This document shows, piece after piece, positions 9,523 to 18,464 of a stretch of DNA of 64,000 bases. The position numbers and the translations under genes were made by a program. A model generated the notes under the pieces. It did not search any database. It saw only the letters and a program-made list of their open reading frames with translations, and was not told where the DNA came from. The first letter of the stretch is position 1. Every line of letters starts with the position of its first letter. This DNA is from Corynebacterium sp. NML98-0116 (GTDB taxonomy: Bacteria > Actinomycetota > Actinomycetes > Mycobacteriales > Mycobacteriaceae): positions 642,875 through 706,874 of the forward strand of contig NZ_CP017639.1 in the NCBI RefSeq assembly GCF_001767255.1, given 5' to 3'.

Positions 9523-10085
9523 GTATTGAAGTCCTCAACGAATCGGGGGAGGCGGACGTCAACGAGGAAATGCTCGTCGATGTCTGCTCCTTCGCCCTGC
9601 AAGCCATGGATGTGCACCCGGACACGGAGGCAACCATCACGCTTGTCGACGAAGCCACCATGGCTGACCTCCACGTTCGGTGGATGGATCTGGAAGGGCC
9701 CACGGACGTCATGAGCTTCCCGATGGACGAGCTCACCCCAGGCGGCGGACGCCCGGACGCGTCCCCGTTCGGCGCGGCGATGCTCGGCGATATCATCCTG
9801 TGCCCATCCTTTGACCGCAAGCAGGCGGAGATGGCAGGCCACAACCTCGGCCACGAGCTCGCCCTGCTCACCGTCCACGGTGTGCTGCACCTGCTCGGCT
9901 ACGACCACGTCATGCCGGACGAGGAACGCGAGATGTTCTCGCTGCAAAACGAGCTGCTCGCGGACTGGTACGACTCGCTGGCGGCACGCGGCATCGAGTA
10001 CCAGCCTAAGCCGACCGGCGCCCATGCATTTCCCTCAGCCGCCGACCGCGAGGAGCTCGACCGCATGATGAAGGGCCGCGACTAA
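9519..10085 (+). CDS. ybeY: Endoribonuclease / rRNA maturation factor YbeY
   Basis: Zinc-dependent single-strand RNase needed for 16S rRNA 3' processing and 70S quality control. The 188-residue product carries the three-histidine zinc motif [11 protein letters not shown] near residues 126-136 and the upstream [11 protein letters not shown] that is typical of the family. It is slightly longer than E. coli YbeY because of a charged C-terminal tail. GTG start at 9519 overlaps the phoH stop (GTGA), and the next gene starts on the base after its stop, so the three are one translation-coupled unit. Confidence 0.94.
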   Translation: MSIEVLNESGEADVNEEMLVDVCSFALQAMDVHPDTEATITLVDEATMADLHVRWMDLEGPTDVMSFPMDELTPGGGRPDASPFGAAMLGDIILCPSFDRKQAEMAGHNLGHELALLTVHGVLHLLGYDHVMPDEEREMFSLQNELLADWYDSLAARGIEYQPKPTGAHAFPSAADREELDRMMKGRD

Positions 10086-11426
10086 ATGGAGTTCACCGTT
10101 GCCTACGGCGTCGTCGCCGTGATTGCGCTGCTACTTTCCGGCCTGTTCGGATCGGTTGAATCGGCGCTGACCCCGATTTCGCGCGCCCGCGTAGAAACCA
10201 TGGTCAAGGACGAAGTCTCCGGGGCCAAGGCGCTCGCCCGAGTTGTCGACGCCCGCGCCAACCAAATCAACATGCTGGTTATGCTGCGCACCGTCCTCGA
10301 CGCCGTTGCAGCCGTCTTCGCCGCCATGCTGGCGATGGACCTGCTCTCCTCCGACGCGTGGGCGATCATCGCCGCAGTCGCGTCGGTGACGCTGCTGCAG
10401 TTCAGCATCATCGGCGTATTTGCGCGCACCGCGGGGCGCCGCAACCCCTACACGATCTCGTTGAAGGCGGCGCCGTGGCTGGTCATTGTCAACCGGGTCC
10501 TCGGTCCAGTTTCACGCCTGCTCATCTGGGTGGGCAACCTGTTCCACCCCGGCGAGGACTTCCGCGACGGCCCGTACTCCACCGAAGTGGAGCTGCGCGA
10601 GATGGTCGACATCGCCCAGGAGAAAGGCGTGGTGGAAACCGCCGAGGGCCGCATGATCCAAAACATCTTCGACCTCGCCTCCACCCACGCCCGCCAAATC
10701 ATGGTGCCGCGCCCCGAAATGATCTGGATTGAAGGGGAGAAGTCCGCCCGCCAGGCAACCACGCTGATGGTGCGCTCCGGGCACTCCCGCGTGCCCGTCA
10801 TCGGGGAGAACGTCGATGAGATTGTGGGCGTCGCATATTTGAAGGACATGTTCGGCCCCACCGGCACCCCAGTGGCGCCGGACACCGTGCTGTCCACCCT
10901 GATGCGCGACCCGCTGTTCATCCCGGACTCCAAGCCACTCGACGTGCTGCTGCAAGAGATGCAGCGGGTGAACACGCACATCGCCATCGTGATCGACGAG
11001 TTCGGCAACGTCGCCGGCTTGCTCACGATGGAGGACCTCCTGGAGGAAATCGTCGGCGAAATCACCGACGAATACGACGACGACGAAGACGCCCCAATCG
11101 AGTTCGTCGCCGCGCGCACCCTGCGCGCCCAGGCACGCCTGCCTCTCGACGACCTCGTCGACTTCCTCGCCGACAACCTCGACTACGAGCTCGCCTTCGA
11201 GGAGGACGTCACCGACTCCGTCGATACTGTGGCAGGCCTGCTGTCCTACGAGCTGGGCCGCGTGCCGCTGCCGGGGTCCGCCATCGTCCACGACGGCCTA
11301 CGCTATACCGCGGAAGGCGGCCGCGACCGGCGCGGACGCATTAAGACCCGTAGCGTGCTCATCGAGGTCCCCGAACCCGCCGAAGCACCCATGGAAGATT
11401 CAGACGGGGGTTCTGAAGACAAGTAG
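10086..11426 (+). CDS. CNNM/CBS-domain membrane protein (hemolysin family, CorC-like)
   Basis: Integral membrane protein of the CNNM/CorB-CorC group, linked to magnesium or cobalt transport. The 446-residue product has a DUF21/CNNM membrane domain over about residues 1-130 (helices at 3-25, 60-75, 82-110), then two CBS domains that include RQIMVPRPEMIWI, SGHSRVPVIGENVDEIVGVAYLKD and IAIVIDEFGNVAGLLTMEDLLEEIVGEI, and a CorC_HlyC C-terminal domain. ATG directly abuts the ybeY stop. The usual actinobacterial place for this gene is just before era; here era comes after pdxY and the repeat block, so that linkage has been interrupted. Confidence 0.88.
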   Translation: MEFTVAYGVVAVIALLLSGLFGSVESALTPISRARVETMVKDEVSGAKALARVVDARANQINMLVMLRTVLDAVAAVFAAMLAMDLLSSDAWAIIAAVASVTLLQFSIIGVFARTAGRRNPYTISLKAAPWLVIVNRVLGPVSRLLIWVGNLFHPGEDFRDGPYSTEVELREMVDIAQEKGVVETAEGRMIQNIFDLASTHARQIMVPRPEMIWIEGEKSARQATTLMVRSGHSRVPVIGENVDEIVGVAYLKDMFGPTGTPVAPDTVLSTLMRDPLFIPDSKPLDVLLQEMQRVNTHIAIVIDEFGNVAGLLTMEDLLEEIVGEITDEYDDDEDAPIEFVAARTLRAQARLPLDDLVDFLADNLDYELAFEEDVTDSVDTVAGLLSYELGRVPLPGSAIVHDGLRYTAEGGRDRRGRIKTRSVLIEVPEPAEAPMEDSDGGSEDK

Positions 11427-11451
11427 CCGTCAGGTTTGTACGCTTATCCCC

Positions 11452-12303
11452 ATGAGCAATATCTTGTCGATCCAGTCCGCCGTCTCCTACGGCCACGTAG
11501 GCAACTCCGCCGCCGTCTTCCCACTGCAGCGCATCGGCCACGAAGTGTGGCCCGTCTACACCGTCAACTACTCCAACCACACCGGGTACGGCTCCTGGAA
11601 AGGCCCAATGATCCCAGCCACGGAGGTTGCGGCCATCATCGACGGCATCGAGGAGCGCGGGGCCCTCCCGCGTGTCGACGCCATCCTCTCCGGCTACCAA
11701 GGCGGCGACGACATCGCCGACGTCATCATCGACACCGTCGCCCGCGTCAAAGCCGTCAACCCCGACGCCATCTACGCCTGCGACCCAGTCATGGGCAGCG
11801 CCAAATCCGGCTGCTTCGTCTCCGACAACATCCCGCCCCTCCTACGCGACCGCGTCGTCCCCGTCGCCGACCTCATCACCCCCAACCAGTTCGAACTCGG
11901 CTACCTCGTAGAACAAGACGTCACCGACCTGGACTCCACCCTCTGCGCCGTCGATGCCGCCCGCGAGATGGGCCCCTCCACCGTCCTCGTCACCTCCGTC
12001 GAACGCGCCGACGCCCCCGCCGACACCATCGAAATGATCGCCGTCGACGACCACGGCAAGTGGATCGTGCGCACCCCACGCCTGCCATTCAAGCGCAACG
12101 GCTCCGGCGACGTCACCGCAGCCCTCTTCACCGGCCACTACCTGCGCGGCGGCAACGCCGCCGACGCCTTGGCCAAGACTGCCAGCTCCGTCTACGACCT
12201 GCTCAAGCGCACCTACGACGCCGACTCCGCCGAGCTCCTACTCGTCGAGTCCCAGGACGCCTACGCCAACCCTCAGCTGCAGTTCGAGGTCGAGGCGCTG
12301 TAG
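11452..12303 (+). CDS. pdxY: Pyridoxal kinase PdxY
   Basis: Ribokinase-fold kinase that phosphorylates pyridoxal to pyridoxal 5'-phosphate in cofactor salvage. The 283-residue product begins NILSIQSAVSYGHVGNSAAVFPLQRIG, typical of PdxY, and has the substrate-loop NYSNHTGYGSWKG, YACDPVMGS, LITPNQFELGYL and the anion-hole and catalytic-Asp segment FKRNGSGDVTAALFTGHYLRG near residue 215 (GSGD). It starts 25 bp after the CNNM gene, so it may be in the same transcript, although a TACGCT -10-like box just before the ATG could also give a leaderless message. The tandem array and repeat A block begin 27 bp after its stop. Confidence 0.94.
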   Translation: MSNILSIQSAVSYGHVGNSAAVFPLQRIGHEVWPVYTVNYSNHTGYGSWKGPMIPATEVAAIIDGIEERGALPRVDAILSGYQGGDDIADVIIDTVARVKAVNPDAIYACDPVMGSAKSGCFVSDNIPPLLRDRVVPVADLITPNQFELGYLVEQDVTDLDSTLCAVDAAREMGPSTVLVTSVERADAPADTIEMIAVDDHGKWIVRTPRLPFKRNGSGDVTAALFTGHYLRGGNAADALAKTASSVYDLLKRTYDADSAELLLVESQDAYANPQLQFEVEAL

Positions 12304-12329
12304 CCTTTGGCGCCGGCTGTTCCGCCTGC

Positions 12330-12394
12330 GTTTTCGCGCTCTTTTCGCGCCGTTTTCGTGCCTTTTTTGCGCCTTTTTTGCGCCCGTTTTGCTC
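12330..12394. repeat. Degenerate ~11-bp tandem array (TTTTCGCGCC-like), array 1
   Basis: About six units of the form GTTTTCGCGCC / TTTTTTGCGCC follow each other without spacers after pdxY. The array runs directly into repeat A copy 1. No protein reading or terminator hairpin is evident. Confidence 0.7.
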
Positions 12395-12495
12395 AAAGCG
12401 TGCGCTTAGAAGCGTGCGATGCAGGTCGCGTGTTTTCACCCTGCCGGGCCGATTCTCGGCGACCAGCGTCGCACTCCTTTAACACCTCCACCGGA
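12395..12495 (+). repeat. Repeat family A, copy 1 (101 bp)
   Basis: Near-identical to the copies at 13680-13780 and 13891-13993. Holds inverted arms GTGCGATGCAGGTCGC and GCGACCAGCGTCGCAC about 30 nt apart, so it can fold as a long hairpin. Between here and the next gene (12496-12622) I see only a short palindrome TGCACACCATGGTGTGCA at 12561-12578. Confidence 0.85.
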
Positions 12496-12622
12496 ACGTT
12501 TTCGAGGTGGTATTTGAGGCGTTTTCGAGGCAGCGCTCGCGGCCAGGTCGGGTGCCCCCGGATGCACACCATGGTGTGCAAAGCCGAAAAACCCTGGCGC
12601 CGGTGACCACATACCTGCCACA

Positions 12623-13546
12623 ATGAGGCGCATGGATACGGGGGACTGGAAAACACGGTTGCGCTCAGAGTTCGTTGACGTTCGGAGCTGCGTGAATGTG
12701 AGTAGAGAGGTGCGGGAGCGCTTGGACTCTGGCGAGTTAGTGAGGTTGTCGTCGGGGGTGGCGGTGCCGGCGTCGATAATTGAGGAGGTCCCGCAGTACC
12801 AGCGTGACTGGGCGCGGAGCTTCGCTGTCGGTGCGGTTGCGCAGACTGCGGTGGTGACGGGGCGGGCGGCGGCGCACCTGCTGGGGATGTGGACGGTCAA
12901 TCAGCCGATGCCGCAGGTCTCGATGTTGACGCACAACCCGCCGCCGAAGCCGACTCGGCAGCCGGATGTACGCTACGTGCGGTCGCGATTTCGGCCGGAT
13001 GAGGTGGTGCAAGGCCAGCATCTGAGCACAACAACTCCGTACCGGACCTTTTTGGAGATTGCCCGCGAGGCAGGGTTCAAGCACGCACTCGTAGCCGCGG
13101 ACTGGCTGCTCTTTTCGCGCACGCTCATCGCGCCACAGCTGCAGTATTTAATGCGCACGACTCCCCGGTTTCATGGGATTGGGGCAGCTCGGAAGGCTGT
13201 TCAGTATGCGGTGCTCGGTCCGGAGTCTGCGCCGGAGTCCTATACTACGGCAGTGCTACTGGACGCGGGCTTCAGGAATGTGTTGTCCAACGTATGGATA
13301 GACTCGACGCGCTACCGTGTAGACCTTCTCGTGGAAAACGCACTGATCATCGAAATCGATGGGAACATGAAGTACATTGGCCCCGACGTGGATACGGCAG
13401 ATGTGCTGCTGAAGGAGAAGCGCCGCGCCGATACTCTGCGCAATCTCGGCTATGAGCTGATCCGTTTTTCTCCCCACGATGTGGAAAGCAACCCTGCCTC
13501 CTTCTTATCGACGGTCCACTCCGCCCTGAACCGCGCCCGCCGGTAG
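12623..13546 (+). CDS. Hypothetical protein with AbiEi-like N-part and restriction-endonuclease-like C-terminus
   Basis: 307 residues, a type common in actinobacteria and of unproven function. The N-terminal half (SGELVRLSSGVAVPA, then VVTGRAAAHLLGMW) resembles the antitoxin-like winged-helix region of AbiEi proteins. The C-terminal part, RYRVDLLVENALIIEIDGNM followed by KEKRRADTLRNLGYELIRFS, has the Asp...Glu-x-Asp-x-x-x-Lys layout of DUF559/Vsr-like endonucleases, with possible metal ligands D229 and E238/D240 by position. ATG 12623 or 12632 could start it. No toxin partner is adjacent. Both sides carry the 11-bp array or repeat A, which suggests the gene came or moves with them. An unrelated-looking gene at 25984-26985 shares the GRTAARLH-type N-terminal motif. 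Confidence 0.7.
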   Translation: MRRMDTGDWKTRLRSEFVDVRSCVNVSREVRERLDSGELVRLSSGVAVPASIIEEVPQYQRDWARSFAVGAVAQTAVVTGRAAAHLLGMWTVNQPMPQVSMLTHNPPPKPTRQPDVRYVRSRFRPDEVVQGQHLSTTTPYRTFLEIAREAGFKHALVAADWLLFSRTLIAPQLQYLMRTTPRFHGIGAARKAVQYAVLGPESAPESYTTAVLLDAGFRNVLSNVWIDSTRYRVDLLVENALIIEIDGNMKYIGPDVDTADVLLKEKRRADTLRNLGYELIRFSPHDVESNPASFLSTVHSALNRARR

Positions 13547-13549
13547 CTC

Positions 13550-13678
13550 GCGTCCGTTTCGTTCCACGTTTCGCTCTGGTTTTCGCCACGTGTTTCGCGC
13601 CCGTTTTGCGCCGCTTTCGCAACCTGTTTCGCGCCGCTTTCGCGCTCAAATTGCGCCCGTTTTCGCGCTCATTTTGCT
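13550..13678. repeat. Degenerate ~11-bp tandem array, array 2
   Basis: About eleven units such as CGTTTCGCTC, TGTTTCGCGCC, CGCTTTCGCGC and CGTTTTCGCGC run from the stop of the endonuclease-like gene into repeat A copy 2. The arrangement copies that after pdxY (array 1 then repeat A copy 1). Confidence 0.7.
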
Positions 13679-13679
13679 A

Positions 13680-13780
13680 AAAGCGTGCGCTTAGAAGCGT
13701 GCGATGCAGGTCGCGTGTTTTCACCCTGCCGGGCCGATTTTCAGCGACCAGCGTCGCACTCCTTTAACACCTCCACCGGA
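13680..13780 (+). repeat. Repeat family A, copy 2 (101 bp)
   Basis: Differs from copy 1 at only a few positions. Arms at 13699-13714 and 13744-13759. The 110 bp between this and copy 3 shows no gene or other pattern that I can name. Confidence 0.85.
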
Positions 13781-13890
13781 GTGAAAGCGGCACGAGAGTC
13801 ACGCGAATTCAGATGGCAGCACGCCATTTCCGCACCGTCGTAGACACCCAGCAGCGCTACAACTTGCCTCCAGCGCACCCCAAATTGCTA

Positions 13891-13993
13891 AAAGCGTGCG
13901 CTTAGAAGCGTGCGATGCAGGTCGCGTGTTTTCACCCTGCCGGGCTGATTTTCAGCGACCAGCGTCGCTCACTCCTTTAACACCTCCACCGGA
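13891..13993 (+). repeat. Repeat family A, copy 3 (103 bp)
   Basis: Same orientation as copies 1 and 2, with a 2-bp expansion (GCTCACTCC) near the right arm. It ends 80 bp before the era start, so the era promoter lies in or just after it. Confidence 0.85.
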
Positions 13994-14073
13994 GCTAAAA
14001 CGAAACGAAAACGGCCCGAGCTAAAACAGCGACAACACCGTACTGCCAACCGCGCAGGGTAGACTTCTGCACC

Positions 14074-15066
14074 ATGAGCGAAAACTTCCCGGAGTTCCCA
14101 GATCTGTCCAACGCACCAGCAGACGCAAACGCGAGCACTCCCGACTACGCCGGCTTCACGCAGACCCCGGAGGGGTTTCGGTCGGGCTTTGTCAGCTTTG
14201 TGGGCAGGCCGAATACGGGCAAGTCGACGCTGATGAATGCGTTGGTAGGGGAGAAGATTGCGATTATGGCGGATCAGCCGGAGACGACGCGTCGGCCGAT
14301 TCGTGGGGTGGTGAATCGGGAGGATGCGCAGGTGATTGTGGTGGATACGCCGGGGGTGCACCGGCCGCGGACGTTGTTGGGGCAGCGGCTGAATGAGATC
14401 GTGAAGGATACGTACCAGGATGTGGACGTGATTGGGTTTACGGTGCCTGCGGATGAGAAGTTGGGGCCGGGGGATCGCTACATTTTGGAGGAGATTCGGG
14501 CGGCGAAGCCGAAGACGCCGATTGTGGGCATCGTGACGAAGTTGGACAAGGTGCCGAAGGACGTGGTGGGGGAGCGTCTGTTGGAGATGCACGAGTACTT
14601 GGGTAAGGACGTGGAGTTGGTGCCGGTGTCTGCGAAGGACCGGGTGCAGCTGGACGTGCTGATGGATGTGTTGGTGAGCAAGCTTCCGGAGGGCCCGCGG
14701 TTTTATCCGGTTGATCAGGTGACGGATGAGGGCGTTGAGGCGCGGATTGAGGAGTTGATCCGTGAGGAGGCGCTGAGTGGGCTGCGTGAGGAGTTGCCGC
14801 ACTCGGTGGCGGTGCAGATTGATGAGATGCATCCGGATCCGGAGCGTCCGGATCGGATGATGATTTACGCGGTGATGTTTTTGGAGCGCCCGGGCCAGAA
14901 GCGGATTATTGAGGGGCCTGGTGGGCGTCGTTTGAGCGGGATTGTGCACCGTTCGCGGAAGCAGATTATGGAGCTTGTGGGTCAGAATGTGTACCTGGAT
15001 GTGCGTTTGAAGGTGTTGAAGAATTGGCAGGAGGACCCGAAGGCGTTGGGGCGTCTTGGCTTCTAG
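14074..15066 (+). CDS. era: GTPase Era
   Basis: Essential GTPase that binds the 3' end of 16S rRNA during 30S assembly. The 330-residue product has an extra N-terminal ~36 residues, then the G domain: G1 GRPNTGKST (44-52), G3 DTPGVH, G4 TKLD, G5 SAK, and a C-terminal KH RNA-binding domain (RMMIYAVMFLERPGQKRIIEGPGG...). Codon style changes after the first 35 codons from C-ending to G/T-ending, as in the following recO. ATG at 14074. recO overlaps its end by 11 bp, so both are co-transcribed, as is usual in corynebacteria. Confidence 0.95.
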   Translation: MSENFPEFPDLSNAPADANASTPDYAGFTQTPEGFRSGFVSFVGRPNTGKSTLMNALVGEKIAIMADQPETTRRPIRGVVNREDAQVIVVDTPGVHRPRTLLGQRLNEIVKDTYQDVDVIGFTVPADEKLGPGDRYILEEIRAAKPKTPIVGIVTKLDKVPKDVVGERLLEMHEYLGKDVELVPVSAKDRVQLDVLMDVLVSKLPEGPRFYPVDQVTDEGVEARIEELIREEALSGLREELPHSVAVQIDEMHPDPERPDRMMIYAVMFLERPGQKRIIEGPGGRRLSGIVHRSRKQIMELVGQNVYLDVRLKVLKNWQEDPKALGRLGF

Positions 15067-15793
15067 GAGAGGTCGCGGCACGGGGAGGCCGTCGTGGCGT
15101 GATCGTGCGTTTGTGGTGCGCACGTACGATTTCGGGGAGGCGGATCGCGTTGTTGTGTTGTTGACGCGCGATCATGGCTTGGTGCGGGGTGTGGCGAAGG
15201 GGGTGCGCAAGGCGCGGTCGCGGTTCGGGTCGCGCTTGCAGCCGTTCGTCGAGGTGGATGTGCAGGTTTATCCGGGCAGAGGCTTATCGACGATCACTAG
15301 CGCCGATACCGTCGCGTTTTATGGTCACGCGATCATTGATGACTTCGATAGGTACGCGGCGGGTTGCGCGATGTTGGAGGCTGCCGAGAAGCTGTCCTTT
15401 GATCAGGGGGATCCGGAGTTATTTGCGCTGCTGCAGGAGGGCTTCGAGCGTCTGCAGTCGCCGACGCACCCGACCTTGGTGCTGGACGCGTTTTTGTTGA
15501 AGGCGGCGGCGCACGCGGGCTGGAGGATGAGCCTGTTTAACTGCGCGAACTGTCAGGCGCCGGGGCCGCATAAGGCGTTTCACGCGGCGGCGGGTGGAGC
15601 GGTGTGCACGCTGTGCAGGCCGCCGGGGGCGATGGATGTGGACCCGGAGGTGCTGCATTTGATGTGGCTGTTGGAGCATGACCATGTGTGTTCGGAGGAG
15701 TTCGCGGAGCAGGTGCACCGGGCGACGTCTGCTCACCTGCAGTTTTATTTGGGGGCGGGGTTAACAAGTTTGCGAGTGATGAAGCAGGCATAA
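15056..15793 (+). CDS. recO: DNA repair protein RecO
   Basis: Recombination mediator that helps load RecA on SSB-coated single-stranded DNA. The 245-residue product has the OB-fold start ([38 protein letters not shown]), a helical middle, and a four-cysteine zinc site CANCQ...CTLC near residues 163-185. No ATG or GTG lies in a suitable place; a TTG at 15056 inside the end of era gives a plausible N-terminus. The stop TAA shares a base with the uppS ATG (TAATG), so translation is probably coupled. Confidence 0.92.
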   Translation: MASRRGRGTGRPSWRDRAFVVRTYDFGEADRVVVLLTRDHGLVRGVAKGVRKARSRFGSRLQPFVEVDVQVYPGRGLSTITSADTVAFYGHAIIDDFDRYAAGCAMLEAAEKLSFDQGDPELFALLQEGFERLQSPTHPTLVLDAFLLKAAAHAGWRMSLFNCANCQAPGPHKAFHAAAGGAVCTLCRPPGAMDVDPEVLHLMWLLEHDHVCSEEFAEQVHRATSAHLQFYLGAGLTSLRVMKQA

Positions 15794-16542
15794 TGTTTCC
15801 CATGAGCAGACCGCAGATTTCCCCGGAGTTTATTCCTCGTCATATCGCGTTGGTGATGGACGGTAACGGCAGGTGGGCGCAGGAGCGTGGCATGAAGCGC
15901 ACCGAGGGCCACAAGCGTGGTGAGGCGGTGCTGCTGGACTGCGTGGATGCCTGCATTGAGATGGGGTCGGTGGAGTGGCTGTCGGCGTATGCGTTCTCGA
16001 CGGAGAACTGGCGCCGCGCGGCCTCGGAGGTGCGGTTCATCATGGGCTTTTCGCGCGATGTGTTGCACCGCCAGCGCGAGGAACTGCACGAGAAGAACGT
16101 GCGCATCGTGTGGGCGGGGCGCCGCCCGCGGCTGTGGCGCTCGGTGCTTCGCGAGCTCGAGGCCGCCGAGGAGCTCACCCAGGACAACACGGGGCTCACA
16201 CTTGCGATGTGCATCAATTACGGTGGTCGCGCCGAGATTATCGACGGCGCCCGCCAGCTGGCCAAGGACGCTCGGGACGGCAAGATTGCGCCTGGGGATA
16301 TTACGGAGAAGACGTTCGCGAAGTACATGTACCGCCCGGATATGCCGGACGTGGACCTGTTTTTGCGGCCGAGTGGGGAGAAGCGGACGTCGAACTTTTT
16401 GCTGTGGCAGTCAGCGTACGCGGAGATGGTCTACCAGGACAAGCTCTTCCCGGACTTCACCAAGGACGACATGTTCGACGCCGTCTACGAGTATGCGAAG
16501 CGGGACAGGAGGTTCGGAGGGGCCGTCGATAAGTTTGATTAG
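15793..16542 (+). CDS. uppS: Isoprenyl transferase (undecaprenyl/decaprenyl diphosphate synthase, UppS type)
   Basis: Cis-prenyltransferase that makes the long-chain polyprenyl diphosphate lipid carrier for wall polymers. The 249-residue product has the catalytic P-loop [11 protein letters not shown] (Asp near residue 22), [31 protein letters not shown] and the terminal RDRRFGG motif. ATG at 15793 overlaps the recO stop; an ATG three codons later (15802) is equally possible. Its product would be the carrier for the surface polymer encoded at 40-58 kb (inference). It converges with zur, overlapping 4 bp at the stops. Confidence 0.95.
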   Translation: MFPMSRPQISPEFIPRHIALVMDGNGRWAQERGMKRTEGHKRGEAVLLDCVDACIEMGSVEWLSAYAFSTENWRRAASEVRFIMGFSRDVLHRQREELHEKNVRIVWAGRRPRLWRSVLRELEAAEELTQDNTGLTLAMCINYGGRAEIIDGARQLAKDARDGKIAPGDITEKTFAKYMYRPDMPDVDLFLRPSGEKRTSNFLLWQSAYAEMVYQDKLFPDFTKDDMFDAVYEYAKRDRRFGGAVDKFD

Positions 16543-16955
16543 GCCTGGCAGTTGCTGCAGACGCCGTAGATTTCGGCCTCGTGGGCGACGAGTGTGAAGC
16601 CGTGCTCTTTGGCCGTGGCTTCGGCCCAGGACTCGACGGGGCCGCCTTCGATCTCCTCGCTGGTGCCGCACTTGACGCACACGAGGTGATGGTGGTGGTG
16701 CTCGGTGAGGCAGTGCCGGTAGAGGGTTTCGCCCTCTGGGCTTTGGATGACGTCGACGGCGCCGATTTCCGCGAGCCCCTGCAACGTGCGGTAGACGGTG
16801 GTGAGACCGACTTGCTCGTCGCGGTCGATCAGCGCTGCGTGGATGTCTTTGGCGGGGCTGAACTTGTCAATGTCTTTCAGCGCGTCCACGACGGCCTGGC
16901 GCTGGCGGGTCATGCGTGGGCCGAGTTTCCTGACGGGGTTATTCGAGCTTGGCAT
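16539..16955 (-). CDS. zur: Zinc uptake regulator Zur (Fur family)
   Basis: Zn(II)-dependent repressor of zinc-uptake genes. The 138-residue product has the Fur winged helix ([15 protein letters not shown]...[20 protein letters not shown]), the metal motif [12 protein letters not shown] near residues 82-93 and a second Cys pair CSNC at the C-terminus for the structural zinc. ATG at 16955 chosen; a TTG at 16985 would add ten residues with no family match. In several corynebacteria an ArsR-type regulator gene precedes zur; here none does, and zur is divergent from glyS across 114 bp. Confidence 0.9.
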   Translation of the reverse strand: MPSSNNPVRKLGPRMTRQRQAVVDALKDIDKFSPAKDIHAALIDRDEQVGLTTVYRTLQGLAEIGAVDVIQSPEGETLYRHCLTEHHHHHLVCVKCGTSEEIEGGPVESWAEATAKEHGFTLVAHEAEIYGVCSNCQA

Positions 16956-17069
16956 AGTGCGTCCCAGAGTAGCGGACGGCGCCAATGTGGTGGGGTAGAT
17001 GCTAAGTGTCTGGGGGATTGGCTACACTAAGCGGGTAGTTTTTGCATCACCCATATATGAGGAGTGTTC

Positions 17070-18452
17070 ATGTCAGCCAGCAAGATCGATACCGTTGTTA
17101 ACCTTTGCAAGCGCCGTGGCCTTGTGTACCCGGCCGGTGAAATTTACGGCGGTACGCGTTCTGCATGGGACTACGGTCCGCTCGGTGTCGAGCTGAAGGA
17201 AAACATCAAGCGCCAGTGGTGGAAGCACATGGTGCAGTCCCGGAAGGATACGGTCGGCGTGGATACGTCGATTATCCTGCCGCGTCAGGTGTGGGAGGCA
17301 TCGGGCCACGTGGAGGTGTTCACGGACCCGCTGGTGGAGTCGCTGTACACCAACAAGCGCTACCGCGCTGACCACCTGCTGGAGGCCTACGAGGAGAAGC
17401 ACGGCCACCCGCCAGTAAACGGTTTGGCTGACATCAAGGACCCGGAGACGGGCCAGCCGGGCAACTGGACTGAGCCGCGTGAGTTCTCGGGCCTGATGAA
17501 GACGTACCTCGGCCCGGTCGACGACAAGGAGGGCCTGCACTACATGCGCCCGGAGACGGCGCAGGGCATCTTTGTGAACTTCAAGAACGTGATGACGTCG
17601 GCGCGTCTGAAGCCGCCGTTCGGTATCGCGAACATCGGCAAGTCCTTCCGCAACGAGATCACGCCGGGCAACTTCATTTTCCGTACCCGTGAGTTTGAGC
17701 AGATGGAGATGGAGTTCTTCGTCAAGCCGGGTGAGGACGAAGAGTGGCACCAGTACTGGATTGACAACCGTCTGCAGTGGTACATTGACCTGGGGGTTAA
17801 CCCGGATAACCTGCGCCTGTACGAGCACCCGAAGGAGAAGCTGTCGCACTACTCGAAGCGCACCGTCGACATCGAGTACGCCTACAACTTCACCGGCTCC
17901 AAGTGGGGCGAGCTCGAGGGCATCGCGAACCGCACGGACTACGACCTGCGCACGCACTCCGAGAAGTCCGGCGAGGACCTGTCCTACTTCGACCAGGCAG
18001 CAAACGAGCGCTGGACGCCGTACTGCATCGAGCCTGCAGCAGGCCTTGGCCGCGCACTGATGGCCTTCCTTGTCGACGCCTACCACGAGGAAGAGGCCCC
18101 GAACGCCAAGGGCGGCACGGATACCCGCGTGGTGCTGAAGCTGGATCGACGCCTGGCGCCGGTGAAGGTTGCTGTGCTGCCGCTGTCCAAGAAGTCCGAG
18201 CTTGCCGAGCCCGCTGAGGAGCTCGCCGCGAAGCTGCGCCAGCACTGGAACGTCGACTTCGACACCTCCGGCGCGATCGGCCGTCGCTACCGCCGCCAGG
18301 ACGAGACCGGTACGCCGTTCTGCGTGACCTTCGACTTCGACTCGCTTGAGGATGGCGCCGTGACCGTCCGCGAGCGTGACACGATGGAGCAGGAGCGCGT
18401 CAAGATCGACGAGCTCGAGGCATACCTGGCTACCCGCCTAATCGGCTGCTAG
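17070..18452 (+). CDS. glyS: Glycine--tRNA ligase, single-chain class II type
   Basis: Charges tRNA-Gly with glycine in the cytosol; the alpha2 dimer form found in actinobacteria and archaea. The 460-residue product begins [23 protein letters not shown], with class II motif 2 [25 protein letters not shown] and motif 3 [10 protein letters not shown], then the anticodon-binding domain from about residue 360 ([10 protein letters not shown]). ATG at 17070 follows AGGAG by six bases; an in-frame GTG at 17064 lies inside that ribosome site. A TACACT -10-like box at 17023-17028 may drive it. Confidence 0.96.
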   Translation: MSASKIDTVVNLCKRRGLVYPAGEIYGGTRSAWDYGPLGVELKENIKRQWWKHMVQSRKDTVGVDTSIILPRQVWEASGHVEVFTDPLVESLYTNKRYRADHLLEAYEEKHGHPPVNGLADIKDPETGQPGNWTEPREFSGLMKTYLGPVDDKEGLHYMRPETAQGIFVNFKNVMTSARLKPPFGIANIGKSFRNEITPGNFIFRTREFEQMEMEFFVKPGEDEEWHQYWIDNRLQWYIDLGVNPDNLRLYEHPKEKLSHYSKRTVDIEYAYNFTGSKWGELEGIANRTDYDLRTHSEKSGEDLSYFDQAANERWTPYCIEPAAGLGRALMAFLVDAYHEEEAPNAKGGTDTRVVLKLDRRLAPVKVAVLPLSKKSELAEPAEELAAKLRQHWNVDFDTSGAIGRRYRRQDETGTPFCVTFDFDSLEDGAVTVRERDTMEQERVKIDELEAYLATRLIGC

Positions 18453-18464
18453 GAGGCACTCGCC

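Noticed and set aside
12330-13993. CRISPR array
   Set aside because: The 11-bp units are contiguous and degenerate and the 101-bp repeats are not separated by uniform spacers; no cas genes are present.
17073-18245. 390-codon minus-strand frame across glyS
   Set aside because: Shadow of glycine--tRNA ligase, no recognisable motif.
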